A stretch of DNA of 27,107 bases from Crocosphaera chwakensis CCY0110 (GCF_000169335.1 NZ_AAXW01000057.1:1-27107); one strand, 5' to 3'; counted from the first letter of the stretch, positions 1 through 7,969 are shown. Notes: a model not told the origin generated them from the letters alone. Made by a program: numbers and translations.

Positions 1-290
1 ATTCTAACTCAGAAGCTTTAGAACGGGGAATACCCGATCTTCCACCACAACAACAAAATATTAGAATACAGGCCACTCGTTCAGGACGCAAAGGGAAAAC
101 AGTGACAGTGATAACTGGGTTTCAACATTCTCCAGATACCTTAAACAAGTTATTAAAACAGCTAAAAAATAAATGCGGAAGTGGAGGAACAGTTAAAGAG
201 GATACCTTAGAAATTCAAGGTGATCATCGTGAAAAGTTACTGGCAATTTTAGGAGATTTGGGTTACAAAGTAAAGATTAGTGGCGGTTAA
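1..290 (+). CDS. SUI1/eIF1-like translation factor (5' partial)
   Basis: The reading frame is open from the window edge (first full codon at 3) to TAA at 288-290. The visible part ends in a SUI1-fold C-terminus: VTVITGFQ, then LLKQLKNKCGSGGTVKED, then a final GDHREKLLAILGDLGYKVK block. This is the arrangement of the bacterial YciH/eIF1-like family, whose eukaryotic and archaeal members act in start-codon selection on the small ribosomal subunit; the bacterial role is less clear. The GTG at 102 is an internal valine, not the start, because the frame upstream encodes a Gln/Pro linker and a basic ATRSGRKGK stretch usual before this domain. Bacterial members are about 110 aa, so only a short N-terminal part is missing. 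Confidence 0.85.
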   Translation, partial: SNSEALERGIPDLPPQQQNIRIQATRSGRKGKTVTVITGFQHSPDTLNKLLKQLKNKCGSGGTVKEDTLEIQGDHREKLLAILGDLGYKVKISGG

Positions 291-303
291 CAAAGATAGA
301 AGT

Positions 304-540
304 TTAATAATTTAGTCCAGGAATAGATAACTGTTTTACTTGATTTTTATGAATTTTTCTGCTGTACATCATGCTATTTTTATCAACTTTTTCCGTTAGC
401 ATTGTGATGAGACATTTTCCTACATGATAAGCCATATTAACAGGAACTGCGTTACCAATTTGCTGGTATCGAGAAGTTATTGATCCCATAAATTCCCAAG
501 TATCAGGAAAGGTTTAAATTCTAGCATATTCTCTAATATA
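304..540 (-). pseudogene. C-terminal remnant of a C5-cytosine DNA methyltransferase
   Basis: Read on the minus strand, this holds only the end of a DNA (cytosine-5)-methyltransferase. Motif IX appears as REYARI-stop-TFPDTWEF (positions about 480-534) and motif X as YQQIGNAVP, followed by a short tail to a stop at 304-306. In the family, motif IX reads RExARlQtFPD, so the in-frame stop at 514-516 lies exactly where Gln is expected (CAA to TAA). A second in-frame stop is at 544-546, and no homology is seen beyond it. The cofactor motif, the catalytic Pro-Cys motif and the target recognition domain are all absent. The open part (ATG at 489, 61 codons) could still be translated but cannot be a working enzyme. 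Confidence 0.8.
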
Positions 541-827
541 GCACTACGCATTTTGGTTAGGACATTGACAAGCCCTGAAACTCTTTTTTGGCGTACTTTT
601 GCCTTTTGACTTTTGCCTTTTGCCTTTCGCGTAGCGGTATAGTTAGGGGTCTAGTTTGGTCAGGATGACATCTTTCTGTTTGGGTTTGTGCATGACTACA
701 AGTAATAGTTAAACAGGGTTCGTCCTAGGATAATCTTTTTAAAAATGATAAATTTTTTAGAGGCTTAAAAATATGTAGAAGATTATATTAATATTTGATC
801 ATTCTTTAACCTAAACTGACGTTAAAA
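541..827. other. Intergenic stretch, no gene seen
   Basis: Apart from a heptamer tandem repeat at 597-631, I see no open frame, tRNA or clear terminator here. The stretch separates the methyltransferase remnant from the end of the sulfotransferase gene and probably includes the lost, decayed part of the methyltransferase locus. Confidence 0.5.
597..631. repeat. Short heptamer tandem repeat (STRR-like)
   Basis: Five 7-nt units follow one another: TTTTGCC, TTTTGAC, TTTTGCC, TTTTGCC and a degenerate TTTCGCG. Short tandemly repeated heptamers of this type are well known in cyanobacterial intergenic DNA. No function is implied. Confidence 0.7.
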
Positions 828-1676
828 TTATTCAAGATCATAACCAAAATGACGTAATTGTTTACCAGCAATATGATTAAATACTTCAATTTCTTGCTTT
901 AATAATTCTTTTTGATAACGTTTAATACTGGAGTCATTAATATTAGCAGAAAGCTTAGCAAAAACAGGGGTTTTAATCTTAGTTATTGCATTATTTGAGT
1001 ATTTGCTCGGTTCCAATTGTTGAGGATGATAAGTTTCTCCAATAAAAGACATCATCCCTTTAATGGTAGTTTCTGGATCGGATACTAAAGCTTCATATTT
1101 AACATCTAAAATGTTATCTTTATCCCCTAATTTTAATCGAGTATTAAGACATTTTCGCCAATAGTTTGCATAACGTTTAATATCACTTCCCTGAACAACA
1201 TTTTTATGATATTTTGCAGAACAATAACCATCTCTTCCGTCTCGAACCATGTGGATAAATTTTGAATTAGGAAAATATTTGGTTAAAAATGCTAATTGTA
1301 AAACGTGCTGAGGAGTTTTTTCTACATAATATTTAGCTTCTGGATGATCCATTAAAACATGATTAGTAAAAACATCAAAAAATTCCACAATATCACGACA
1401 ATTTTGCCGTAACTCCTCCATTTTTTTGGGTTTAATTCCTTTAAATCTAAAACTAAAAATATCTCGATAAGTGAAAAATGCTGTTTCGTAACCAGGTCCC
1501 ACTAAATAAGGATGAGAGGTTAAAATTAATTTAGCTAAAGTTGTGCCACTTCTCGGCGCACCTAAGACAAAAATATGTTTTTGAGTGGATATTTTTTTAG
1601 GAAAACGCCAGATGATATTTTTAGGTAAATGGGAAGGATTTTTGATAAATTGATTAATAACTTGTGGTAGGGTCAT
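828..1676 (-). CDS. Sulfotransferase family protein
   Basis: The 282-aa protein is predicted to move a sulfo group from PAPS to an unknown acceptor. The 5'-phosphosulfate loop is GAPRSGTT at about residues 39-46, and the 3'-phosphate-binding region is HMVRDGRDGY near residue 150. It has no signal peptide and looks cytoplasmic. The ATG at 1676 lies 10 nt after the stop of the yqgF-like gene, so the two are probably co-transcribed. The substrate cannot be read from the sequence; polysaccharides, lipids and proteins are all possible in this broad family. Confidence 0.85.
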   Translation of the reverse strand: MTLPQVINQFIKNPSHLPKNIIWRFPKKISTQKHIFVLGAPRSGTTLAKLILTSHPYLVGPGYETAFFTYRDIFSFRFKGIKPKKMEELRQNCRDIVEFFDVFTNHVLMDHPEAKYYVEKTPQHVLQLAFLTKYFPNSKFIHMVRDGRDGYCSAKYHKNVVQGSDIKRYANYWRKCLNTRLKLGDKDNILDVKYEALVSDPETTIKGMMSFIGETYHPQQLEPSKYSNNAITKIKTPVFAKLSANINDSSIKRYQKELLKQEIEVFNHIAGKQLRHFGYDLE

Positions 1677-1686
1677 TATATTATCC

Positions 1687-2106
1687 TCATTTAATACTAT
1701 TAAAATACCTTTCTATCAGTAAAATAGCAACAATATCATCAATGGGACGAGGAGGGTTTCGCATTCCTTTAGGAACCAAACGCATTAACCCTTGAGGGGG
1801 ATACATTTCCCAATAGCGATCACGTGCTTCTAGGGTACTATTTCGTTCGTCTATAAAGAAAATAGGAACAGACACCAATAACTCATTTTCTAGCTGTTTT
1901 TTCCACTGTTTAGATGTGGTTTGATTTCCCATTACCAAAAACTTAATAGAAAACTGTTCGATGAGATGATTAAGAGTTGAAATAGCTTGAGAAGATTCGA
2001 TGACCTCATGGTAATAAATGTTACCTAATTTATCAGCGATCGCTACACCGCATTTATCTCTTCCTGGATCGAATCCTAATAGTATTGATGAACTTTTTTG
2101 ATTCAT
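1687..2106 (-). CDS. YqgF/RuvX-like RNase H-fold nuclease
   Basis: This 139-aa protein has an RNase H-like fold of the YqgF type, whose members process the 5' end of pre-16S rRNA or resemble Holliday-junction resolvases. Visible acidic motifs are the N-terminal GFDPGRDKCGVAI strand, the central FIDERNSTLEARDRYWE, and the C-terminal RPIDDIVAILL. The order and spacing fit a RuvC/YqgF active site. The start ATG overlaps the stop of the DUF3084 gene in an ATGA (2103-2106), a sign of translational coupling. The family call is fairly firm; the exact substrate is inferred. Confidence 0.72.
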   Translation of the reverse strand: MNQKSSSILLGFDPGRDKCGVAIADKLGNIYYHEVIESSQAISTLNHLIEQFSIKFLVMGNQTTSKQWKKQLENELLVSVPIFFIDERNSTLEARDRYWEMYPPQGLMRLVPKGMRNPPRPIDDIVAILLIERYFNSIK

Positions 2107-3563
2107 GATGCCTCTTTACTTTCAATAATAATTTCTCCATTTTTAATACCTAATAACTTTAATTTAAGAGGTCCAATGGTTTTAGTATCCTCCATAGCAA
2201 CTGCTCTCAATTCATCCAATCCTTCTTCATATTCTTTAATTTCTTCTATAAAATCTACCACAGTTTTAAGTCTTCCATCTCCTACTTGAATTCCGCCTAA
2301 AATTCCTGAACGACGCGCACGAAATTGGGTAGCCGAGAGTAATAAATCTAATCTTTCTTGTATAATCTCATCCGTTAATTCTAAAGAATCCATCGAAATA
2401 ATAGCAATAGTTTCTCCTTCACTAAAAATCTTTTGATTTAAAGCAATATCAGCAAATACCCTCACTTCTTGTTCTCCTTGAACATAATTACCAGCTGCAA
2501 TAATTCTCACTACATATTCTTGTTCGTCTTGTAACTGTTCGACCAATTGTTGAACCTGTCCTTGAGTAATTTTAACCACTCTTTCATCCGATTTAATATT
2601 TTCTTTTCCCACTAATTCTATCGCTGTTCGATTAGCCTGTCGCAAAAGTTCGTCTACCACTTGAGTTCCAGCTTTAGGAACCACTAGACGCACCGCTCCA
2701 ATGGATAAAACTTGACCTCTAACAATCGCTATTTTTCTTTCTCGTAACTCTTGATAAGTTTGGTAATACTGCTCTAAAAGAGCGACTTGTCTTTGTAAAT
2801 AATTAGATTCTTTTTCTAGCTCTTGTAATTGAAATTCTCTTTCTTTAAGAGCCATATCTTTATCATTAATGGCTTGATCAAGTTGAGTAATTTCCTCATC
2901 TCTTCTGTCAATTTCTGCTTGTAGGGTGCTTTGTTGCTCTTCTAAACTTTGAAGCCGTTGTTGTCGTTCATTTAAAATCTGAGTTTGTTGAGCAATTTGA
3001 GCTTTTCCTTTTTTTAATTCTTCATCTCGTTGACTAACTTCTTGTTTAAGTTGTTGAATTTCTTGATCTAATTCAATTTTATTTTGTCGCAGTTGTTTTC
3101 TTTCATTGAGTAAACTTTGTATATCTGCTTTTAATTGAACGGCTTGATTAGAAACGGCTTTTAATTGTTGTTTAGCTTGATTAAAATTTTCGTTAGTGGA
3201 TTGTAATTTTTTTTCAACAGTTTTTTGTTCTTCTTTTGCTTTTTGTAATTCTTTTTCAATATCCTCTTTATCAATGCCTAACCGTTCTAAGTCAGCCTTA
3301 GCAATACGTAATTGTTTTTGAATTTCATCCAATTGAAAAAGCCCTTCTCGGAGGGATTTACTAAAAGCTAGTAAAATCCCAAAGGTTGAGGCTGCAATTA
3401 AGGTTCCTGTTAAAACTGTCACCACAACGGCAGTTTGTTTGGGGCGTAGTCCGCAAATGGTAAGTCTTTTTTTTCCTACTCTACTCCCCAAGCGATCGCC
3501 CAATGCTGCGACTAAACCTCCTAAAATGAGGATTGATGCAATTAGGATATAAGCACTGGTCAT
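2103..3563 (-). CDS. DUF3084 coiled-coil membrane protein
   Basis: A 486-aa protein typical of cyanobacteria and of unknown function. Residues 1-20 and about 45-68 are hydrophobic and look like two membrane segments. Residues about 70-270 are a long Gln/Glu/Lys-rich coiled coil, and the remaining part is a compact C-terminal domain (start VRGQVLSIGAVRLVVPKAG). The architecture suggests an envelope- or membrane-anchored scaffold. It starts 24 nt after ntcA and overlaps the yqgF-like gene by 4 nt, so these genes are probably transcribed together. No catalytic motif is visible. Confidence 0.82.
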   Translation of the reverse strand: MTSAYILIASILILGGLVAALGDRLGSRVGKKRLTICGLRPKQTAVVVTVLTGTLIAASTFGILLAFSKSLREGLFQLDEIQKQLRIAKADLERLGIDKEDIEKELQKAKEEQKTVEKKLQSTNENFNQAKQQLKAVSNQAVQLKADIQSLLNERKQLRQNKIELDQEIQQLKQEVSQRDEELKKGKAQIAQQTQILNERQQRLQSLEEQQSTLQAEIDRRDEEITQLDQAINDKDMALKEREFQLQELEKESNYLQRQVALLEQYYQTYQELRERKIAIVRGQVLSIGAVRLVVPKAGTQVVDELLRQANRTAIELVGKENIKSDERVVKITQGQVQQLVEQLQDEQEYVVRIIAAGNYVQGEQEVRVFADIALNQKIFSEGETIAIISMDSLELTDEIIQERLDLLLSATQFRARRSGILGGIQVGDGRLKTVVDFIEEIKEYEEGLDELRAVAMEDTKTIGPLKLKLLGIKNGEIIIESKEAS

Positions 3564-3587
3564 TCGCTTTTTAGGTTAACAATAAGG

Positions 3588-4265
3588 TTAGGCAAATTGT
3601 TGAGACAGGGCAACAGGATTATGAACTGTAATTTTCTTTTTATGAATGGAAATCATTTCTTCTTGACGTAAATCTCCCAAAAGACGAGTCACCGTCACAC
3701 GAGTTGAACCAATGGCCTCAGCGATGGCCTGATGGGACAATTTTAAATCAATGCGAATGCCTTCAGGGGTGGGTACGCCAAAGTCCCGACATAAAATTAA
3801 CAGAAAACTGACCAAACGGGAACCCATATCGCGGTGAGCGAGGGTTTCGATCATCATTTCTGTTTGTAAAATCCGCGAGGACAGCCCTTGAAGCATTAGA
3901 ATGGACAAATCGGGGTTATTTTTGAGAGCTTGTTCGACTTGTTCAATGGGAGATGATAATAATTCGACAGGGGTAAAAGCTACTGCATGGTAAAAGCGAT
4001 CGGAACGTTGCCCCGTAATCAAAGACAACACACCAAACACACTATTTTCTCTTAACAAGGCTACAGTAATTTCTTCTCCTGCTTCGTAAACCCGCGACAG
4101 TTTGACTGCGCCTTTGAGTAAAAAATAGACCCTTTCTGCAGGATCACCAGGAAAAAAGATAGTTTTCCCCCGATCAAACGCTTCAACAACAGGGGGATAG
4201 GCACCGCCACCGATACGGCGGAACACAGCAGCTAAAGGTTTATCTTGTGGTACAGACAATTCCAT
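3588..4265 (-). CDS. ntcA: Global nitrogen regulator NtcA
   Basis: This 225-aa CRP/FNR-family protein matches cyanobacterial NtcA in length and motifs. Residues about 25-125 form the cyclic-nucleotide-type beta barrel, which in NtcA binds 2-oxoglutarate. A long dimerisation helix follows (LQGLSSRILQTEMMIETLAH), then the helix-turn-helix SHQAIAEAIGSTRVTVTRLL, characteristic of NtcA. NtcA activates nitrogen-assimilation genes at GTA-N8-TAC sites. The gene is divergent from fabI across a 230-bp spacer. ntcA is often autoregulated, but I find no GTA-N8-TAC in this spacer, so any autoregulation would need a degenerate site. Confidence 0.96.
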   Translation of the reverse strand: MELSVPQDKPLAAVFRRIGGGAYPPVVEAFDRGKTIFFPGDPAERVYFLLKGAVKLSRVYEAGEEITVALLRENSVFGVLSLITGQRSDRFYHAVAFTPVELLSSPIEQVEQALKNNPDLSILMLQGLSSRILQTEMMIETLAHRDMGSRLVSFLLILCRDFGVPTPEGIRIDLKLSHQAIAEAIGSTRVTVTRLLGDLRQEEMISIHKKKITVHNPVALSQQFA

Positions 4266-4495
4266 TACACTTTAATACAACACCGGAAAAATAAGGAGAC
4301 TCAAAATAGGAAAGATAATTTTCAGTCCCAGATAAAAACAACACTTTAACGTATCTTCAAAGGTTTTTGCTACATTTTGCTTCACAATAATTTTATTGGG
4401 ATAATTTATCCTTGCTTCTGTCCCTGATTATAGCCACCATTATGAAACAATGGGGGTTGATTCAGCAGAAACTTTGCCCATTTGTCAAAATAATT
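4266..4495. promoter_or_regulatory. Divergent ntcA/fabI promoter region with a small palindrome
   Basis: The spacer must hold the promoters for both genes. The only clear symmetry is GGATAA-T-TTATCC at 4399-4411, a perfect 6-bp inverted repeat 84 bp before the chosen fabI start. It could be an operator or overlap a -10 element. No canonical NtcA box is present, and no -35/-10 pair can be assigned with confidence. Confidence 0.35.
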
Positions 4496-5275
4496 ATGTT
4501 AGATTTAACCGGAAAGAACGCGCTAGTTACAGGAATTGCTAATAATCGCTCCATTGCTTGGGGAATTGCTCAACAACTTCATAAAGCAGGGGCTAATTTA
4601 GCTGTTACCTATTTACCTGATGAAAAAGGACGTTTTGAAAAAAAAGTCCGTGATGTGGTTGAACCGATTAACCCATCGCTGATTCTTCCTTGTAATGTTC
4701 AAAATGAGGATCAGGTAAAAGCAACGTTTAAAGCTATTGAAGATACTTGGGGAAAATTAGATATTGTGATCCACTGTTTAGCCTTTGCTGATAAAGAAGG
4801 GTTAGGAGGGGATTTTAGTGATATTTCTCGCGAAGCGTTTAGTCAGTCCCTTGAAATTAGCACCTTTTCTCTAGGAAATCTGGCTAAATATGCTAAACCT
4901 TTAATGAGTGAGGGGGGCAGTATTGTCACCTTAACCTATGTTGGCGGAGTGAAAGTCATTCCTAATTACAACTTAATGGGTATCGCTAAAGCAGGTTTAG
5001 AAATGAGTGTGCGTTATTTAGCCTCTGAACTGGGTTCTGATAATATTCGGGTTAATGCTATTTCAGCCGGTCCTATTCGTACCTTAGCTTCTTCTGCCGT
5101 AGGGGGAATTTTAGATATGATTCGTCATGTTGAAGAGATTGCTCCCTTAAAGCGAACGGTGACGCAATTAGAAGTCGGTAATACGGCTGCTTTTCTCTGT
5201 AGCGACTTAGCTAGTGGTATTACTGGACAGGTGATTTATGTAGATGCGGGCTACGAAATTATGGGGATGGTGTGA
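4496..5275 (+). CDS. fabI: Enoyl-ACP reductase (NADH) FabI
   Basis: This enzyme performs the last reduction step of fatty-acid elongation (trans-2-enoyl-ACP to acyl-ACP) in the cytoplasm. The protein is 259 aa from the ATG at 4496, where it reads MLDLTGKNALVTGIANNRS, the usual N-terminus of cyanobacterial FabI. An upstream in-frame start at 4412 would add 28 unrelated residues and is rejected. The nucleotide-binding loop is GIANNRSIAWGIA. The Tyr-x6-Lys pair of the FabI active site is YNLMGIAK in the segment VGGVKVIPNYNLMGIAKAG, and a SAGPIRT segment follows. A group II intron begins 80 bp after the stop. Confidence 0.96.
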   Translation: MLDLTGKNALVTGIANNRSIAWGIAQQLHKAGANLAVTYLPDEKGRFEKKVRDVVEPINPSLILPCNVQNEDQVKATFKAIEDTWGKLDIVIHCLAFADKEGLGGDFSDISREAFSQSLEISTFSLGNLAKYAKPLMSEGGSIVTLTYVGGVKVIPNYNLMGIAKAGLEMSVRYLASELGSDNIRVNAISAGPIRTLASSAVGGILDMIRHVEEIAPLKRTVTQLEVGNTAAFLCSDLASGITGQVIYVDAGYEIMGMV

Positions 5276-5339
5276 CTCGTTTAGTCTAAACGTACTATAT
5301 GGTACGGGGACGACTAGCTAGGTAAAACAAAAAGCACCT

Positions 5340-5355
5340 AGACAACTGAATAATC
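5340..5355 (+). other. Intron target: IBS2 and IBS1 in the 5' exon
   Basis: The 16 nt before the intron hold AGACAA (5340-5345, IBS2) and GAATAATC (5348-5355, IBS1), separated by two nt. Their reverse complements occur inside the intron at 5779-5784 and 5820-5827. The spacing matches retargeting sites of bacterial group II introns and fixes the 5' splice site at 5355/5356, directly before GTGTG. Confidence 0.75.
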
Positions 5356-5540
5356 GTGTGAGTGCGAAAAAATTCTTTTTTTCAAGTCTCACTCCCCAGG
5401 TATTGGGGGTAAAAGCACTCTCCCTATGGTAGCGACTGGTCATCAATCCATAAAGCGGGAGAGAAAGCGGTTCTAACTGGAAGTCTAATCTAGTTCCACC
5501 GCTAGCAAGAATACTATGGGTAGCAAAGCGAAGTTTTCTT

Positions 5541-5733
5541 AAGCATCGTTATAATTAAACAGCCAAATAGACTGATAGGCTGTGACCAAAAGGTCGTAGG
5601 TTAATAGGAAATAGGCTCATTCCCCTATTTTTCAATACCAAAATATAACCTCGGTGTAATGAAAAAAGATTAAACCATCGTCACTTCTAAATAGCCAAAA
5701 TAGACTGATTAGGCTATAGCCAAAAGGCAATAG
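5541..5733 (+). repeat. Imperfect ~60-nt duplication within intron domain I
   Basis: Copy 1 is at 5541-5600 and copy 2 at about 5673-5733. Both run: CATCGT, a short variable part, TAAANAGCC, then AAATAGACTGAT (with small indels), AGGCT, CCAAAAGG and TAG. Each copy can form its own AGCC/GGCT stem around the ATAGACTGAT loop. The copies are about 132 nt apart and have diverged, including apparent compensating changes in the CC-AAAA-GG hairpin (gaCCaaaaGGtc against agCCaaaaGGca). Confidence 0.7.
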
Positions 5734-5778
5734 ACAAAATACTTGATTTGAATAGCTGTTTCAAATCACAATACCAGT

Positions 5779-5827
5779 TTGTCTCGGTGGAAAATCACAC
5801 CCTAAAGTTTCAAACCAACGATTATTC
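5779..5827 (+). other. Exon-binding sites EBS2 and EBS1 of the intron
   Basis: TTGTCT at 5779-5784 is complementary to IBS2 (5340-5345). GATTATTC at 5820-5827 is complementary to IBS1 (5348-5355). EBS1 is followed by GGAACGAGGAAAC, a conserved-looking segment near the end of domain I. Both pairings are perfect and in the right order. Confidence 0.72.
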
Positions 5828-6021
5828 GGAACGAGGAAACCCCTGTAAAACTCTTACAAATAAGGTCGAACACTTGTAAGTAGTCAACCAAGATTTAAAC
5901 TCTCTAGAAAACTTAGAGGTTTTTCAGGGTATAAGATTCAGTAAAAAGCTAATGCTCAATTGTAATGATTGAGATACGCCCACGTACTGACTGTAATCAA
6001 GAAGATAGTGAACGAGTAGTA

Positions 6022-7809
6022 ATGAATATGTCTAAAACTGATTCCAAGAATACAGTGGAATGGAATGAGATAAATTGGCGAAAAGTCGAAAAATCTACAT
6101 TCAAGTTACAAAAGCAAATCTATCAAGCCAGTATCAATGGTGATGTCAAAAAAGTACGCAAATTACAGAAAACGCTTGTCAATTCTTTTCACGCCAAATT
6201 ATTAGCGGTCAGAAAAGTTACCCAGGATAATAACGGTCGTAAAACAGCTGGTATAGATGGTGTCAAATCCCTAACACCAAAACAAAGGCTAACATTAGTT
6301 TCCAAAATAACTTTAGAAAACAAATCCAAACCTGTTCGCAGAGTATGGATACCTAAAGCTAATGGAAAACTAAGACCACTAGGTATCCCTGTCATACAAG
6401 ACAGAGCTACTCAAGCCTTAGTGAAACTAGCCATCGAACCCGAATGGGAAGCCCGTTTTGAAGAAAATTCTTACGGATTCCGACCTGGCAGAAGCTGTCA
6501 TGATGCAATAGAGGCAATTTTTAATGGAATTAGATACAAATCAAAGTATGTTCTTGATGCCGACATTAGCAAATGTTTTGACCGCATAAATCACGAGAAA
6601 CTTCTGGAGAAAGTTAACACCTTTCCAAAAATCAGAAGGCAACTAAGAGCTTGGCTCAAAGCTGGAATTCTGGACAATGGAAAAACAATTTTTCCAAATG
6701 AAGGAACTCCGCAGGGCGGAATTTGCTCCCCACTTCTAGCTAATATAGCTCTACATGGTATGGAAAACAGGATAAAAGAATATGCAGCTACCTGGAAAGG
6801 TTGTAAGAAGGAAAATTTAAAATCCATCTCCCTAATAAGATATGCTGACGATTTTGTAATCCTGCACAAAAACCACACCATAGTAAAAGATTGCCAAAAC
6901 ATTCTGATAAATTGGCTAGCAGGACTAGGACTTGAACTTAACGAAGAAAAAACCAATATCATCCACACTCTGGATGACGGATTTGACTTCCTCGGTTTTA
7001 ACATCAGACAACATCGTGTAGGTAAACACCAATCGGGTAAAGACCCACATAAACGAATCCTTGGTTTTAAAACCATCATCAAGCCTAGTAATGAGAAAGT
7101 TAAATCGCACTATGACAAACTTAGAAGTATAGTCAATAATCACAAAGCTGTTCCACAGCAAGCCTTAGTAACTAAATTATCAATAGTTATTAGAGGCTGG
7201 ACTAACTACTACAAAACTTGTTGCAGTAAAGAAACATTCTCAAAATTAGACCATCTGCTCACTCTGAAACTACTTAGATGGGCAAAAAGAAGACACTCAA
7301 AAAAATCCAAGAAATGGGTTAAGAATAAATATTGGCACACTGTTGGATTAAATAACTGGAGATTTGGAACAAATAAGGAACATATCCTAAATCTACATTC
7401 TGAAACTCCTATTGTCCGACATACAAAAGTGAAAGGTACAGCAAGCATCTACGACGGAAATTCGATTTATTGGGCTTCTCGCATGGGAAAAAACCCGTTA
7501 ATCAAATCCTCTCTTGCTAGACTGCTTAAAAAGCAAAAAGGCATCTGTAAACATTGCAAACTTCCTTTTAAACCTGGAGACATGATCGAAATCGACCATA
7601 TCACCCCTATCAAAGCTGGCGGTGACAAATATAAAGACAATCGACAGGTTTTGCATAAACACTGCCATGATATAAAGACCAAAGATGACCTGAAATTAAT
7701 CAGGCGTTATAAAATCCACAAGGAATGGGAAAAGGTTCATAAAACTATCCAAACTCAATTTGAAAATAATAAATGGATTTGGAAAGATGACCTTCCCAGC
7801 TTGGTCTAA
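6022..7809 (+). CDS. Group II intron reverse transcriptase/maturase with HNH endonuclease
   Basis: The protein binds its intron RNA, helps splicing, nicks the target DNA and copies the intron into it. From the ATG at 6022 it is 595 aa; an in-frame ATG at 5965 would add 19 residues not typical of the family. The N-terminal part (NTVEWNEINWRKVEKSTFKLQ) leads into the RT domain, with RVWIPKANGKLRPLGIP, DADISKCFD and the catalytic YADD (IRYADDFVIL). The maturase X domain follows (VIRGWTNYYKTCCSKETF). The C-terminus is an HNH nuclease with CKHC, EIDHITPIKAGG and HKHCHD. All active-site residues appear intact, so the element may be mobile. It resembles the chloroplast-like group II lineage common in cyanobacteria. 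Confidence 0.95.
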   Translation: MNMSKTDSKNTVEWNEINWRKVEKSTFKLQKQIYQASINGDVKKVRKLQKTLVNSFHAKLLAVRKVTQDNNGRKTAGIDGVKSLTPKQRLTLVSKITLENKSKPVRRVWIPKANGKLRPLGIPVIQDRATQALVKLAIEPEWEARFEENSYGFRPGRSCHDAIEAIFNGIRYKSKYVLDADISKCFDRINHEKLLEKVNTFPKIRRQLRAWLKAGILDNGKTIFPNEGTPQGGICSPLLANIALHGMENRIKEYAATWKGCKKENLKSISLIRYADDFVILHKNHTIVKDCQNILINWLAGLGLELNEEKTNIIHTLDDGFDFLGFNIRQHRVGKHQSGKDPHKRILGFKTIIKPSNEKVKSHYDKLRSIVNNHKAVPQQALVTKLSIVIRGWTNYYKTCCSKETFSKLDHLLTLKLLRWAKRRHSKKSKKWVKNKYWHTVGLNNWRFGTNKEHILNLHSETPIVRHTKVKGTASIYDGNSIYWASRMGKNPLIKSSLARLLKKQKGICKHCKLPFKPGDMIEIDHITPIKAGGDKYKDNRQVLHKHCHDIKTKDDLKLIRRYKIHKEWEKVHKTIQTQFENNKWIWKDDLPSLV

Positions 7810-7841
7810 ATGGTACACATAACAAGTGCTTGATTAGAGAG

Positions 7842-7916
7842 AAGCCGTGTGAAGGGAAACTTTCACGCACGGTTTTGAAGACAAGTCGCCTCGGTGACGA
7901 GGTGGCTTAGTTTAAT
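7842..7916 (+). ncRNA. Intron domain V and domain VI (3' end)
   Basis: Domain V is the 34-nt hairpin 7842-7875. It holds the catalytic AGC (7843-7845), a lower stem, a 2-nt CA bulge at 7864-7865, and a GAAA tetraloop at 7856-7859. Domain VI is the hairpin formed by AAGTCGCCTC and GAGGTGGCTT. An unpaired A at 7909 is the likely branch point, with the 3' splice site about 7 nt later. Confidence 0.92.
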
Positions 7917-7928
7917 TAAATAAACAAA

Positions 7929-7961
7929 CAATGGATAATGATCAATTATCCATTGCTTTTT
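7929..7961 (+). terminator. Rho-independent terminator after fabI/intron
   Basis: A perfect 11-bp stem, CAATGGATAAT and ATTATCCATTG with loop GATCA, is followed by CTTTTT. It lies only about 13 nt after the intron 3' end and would end the fabI transcript. It may also partly stop transcription of the converging hpsJ-like gene. Confidence 0.85.
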
Positions 7962-7969
7962 CGGGTAAT

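Larger units (their letters stand above)
5356..7916 (+). mobile_element. Group II intron with a maturase gene
   Basis: A complete retrotransposing ribozyme of about 2.56 kb. It starts with GTGTG (consensus GUGYG). Domains I-III occupy about 5356-5960, the protein gene fills domain IV, domain V is at 7842-7875, and domain VI ends near 7916. IBS/EBS pairing supports the 5' end. The 3' end is placed 7 nt after the likely branch-point A at 7909 and is uncertain by 1-2 nt. The element sits between the fabI stop and the terminator at 7929, so splicing is not needed to keep any protein intact. No HIP1 octamer occurs inside it, consistent with horizontal arrival. Confidence 0.93.

Noticed and set aside
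711..740. GGTTCGTCC resembling a tRNA T-loop
   Set aside because: No matching acceptor, D or anticodon stems can be formed around it.
4266..4495. NtcA autoregulatory box
   Set aside because: The only GTA in the spacer (in CGTATC) has no TAC at the required 8-nt distance.
5362..5366. GTGCG as the intron 5' end
   Set aside because: It fits the consensus, but the perfect IBS1 and IBS2 pairings place the junction six nt earlier, before GTGTG at 5356.
6591..7082. 163-codon minus-strand open frame inside the intron
   Set aside because: It is antisense to the conserved reverse transcriptase core and has no recognisable domain.
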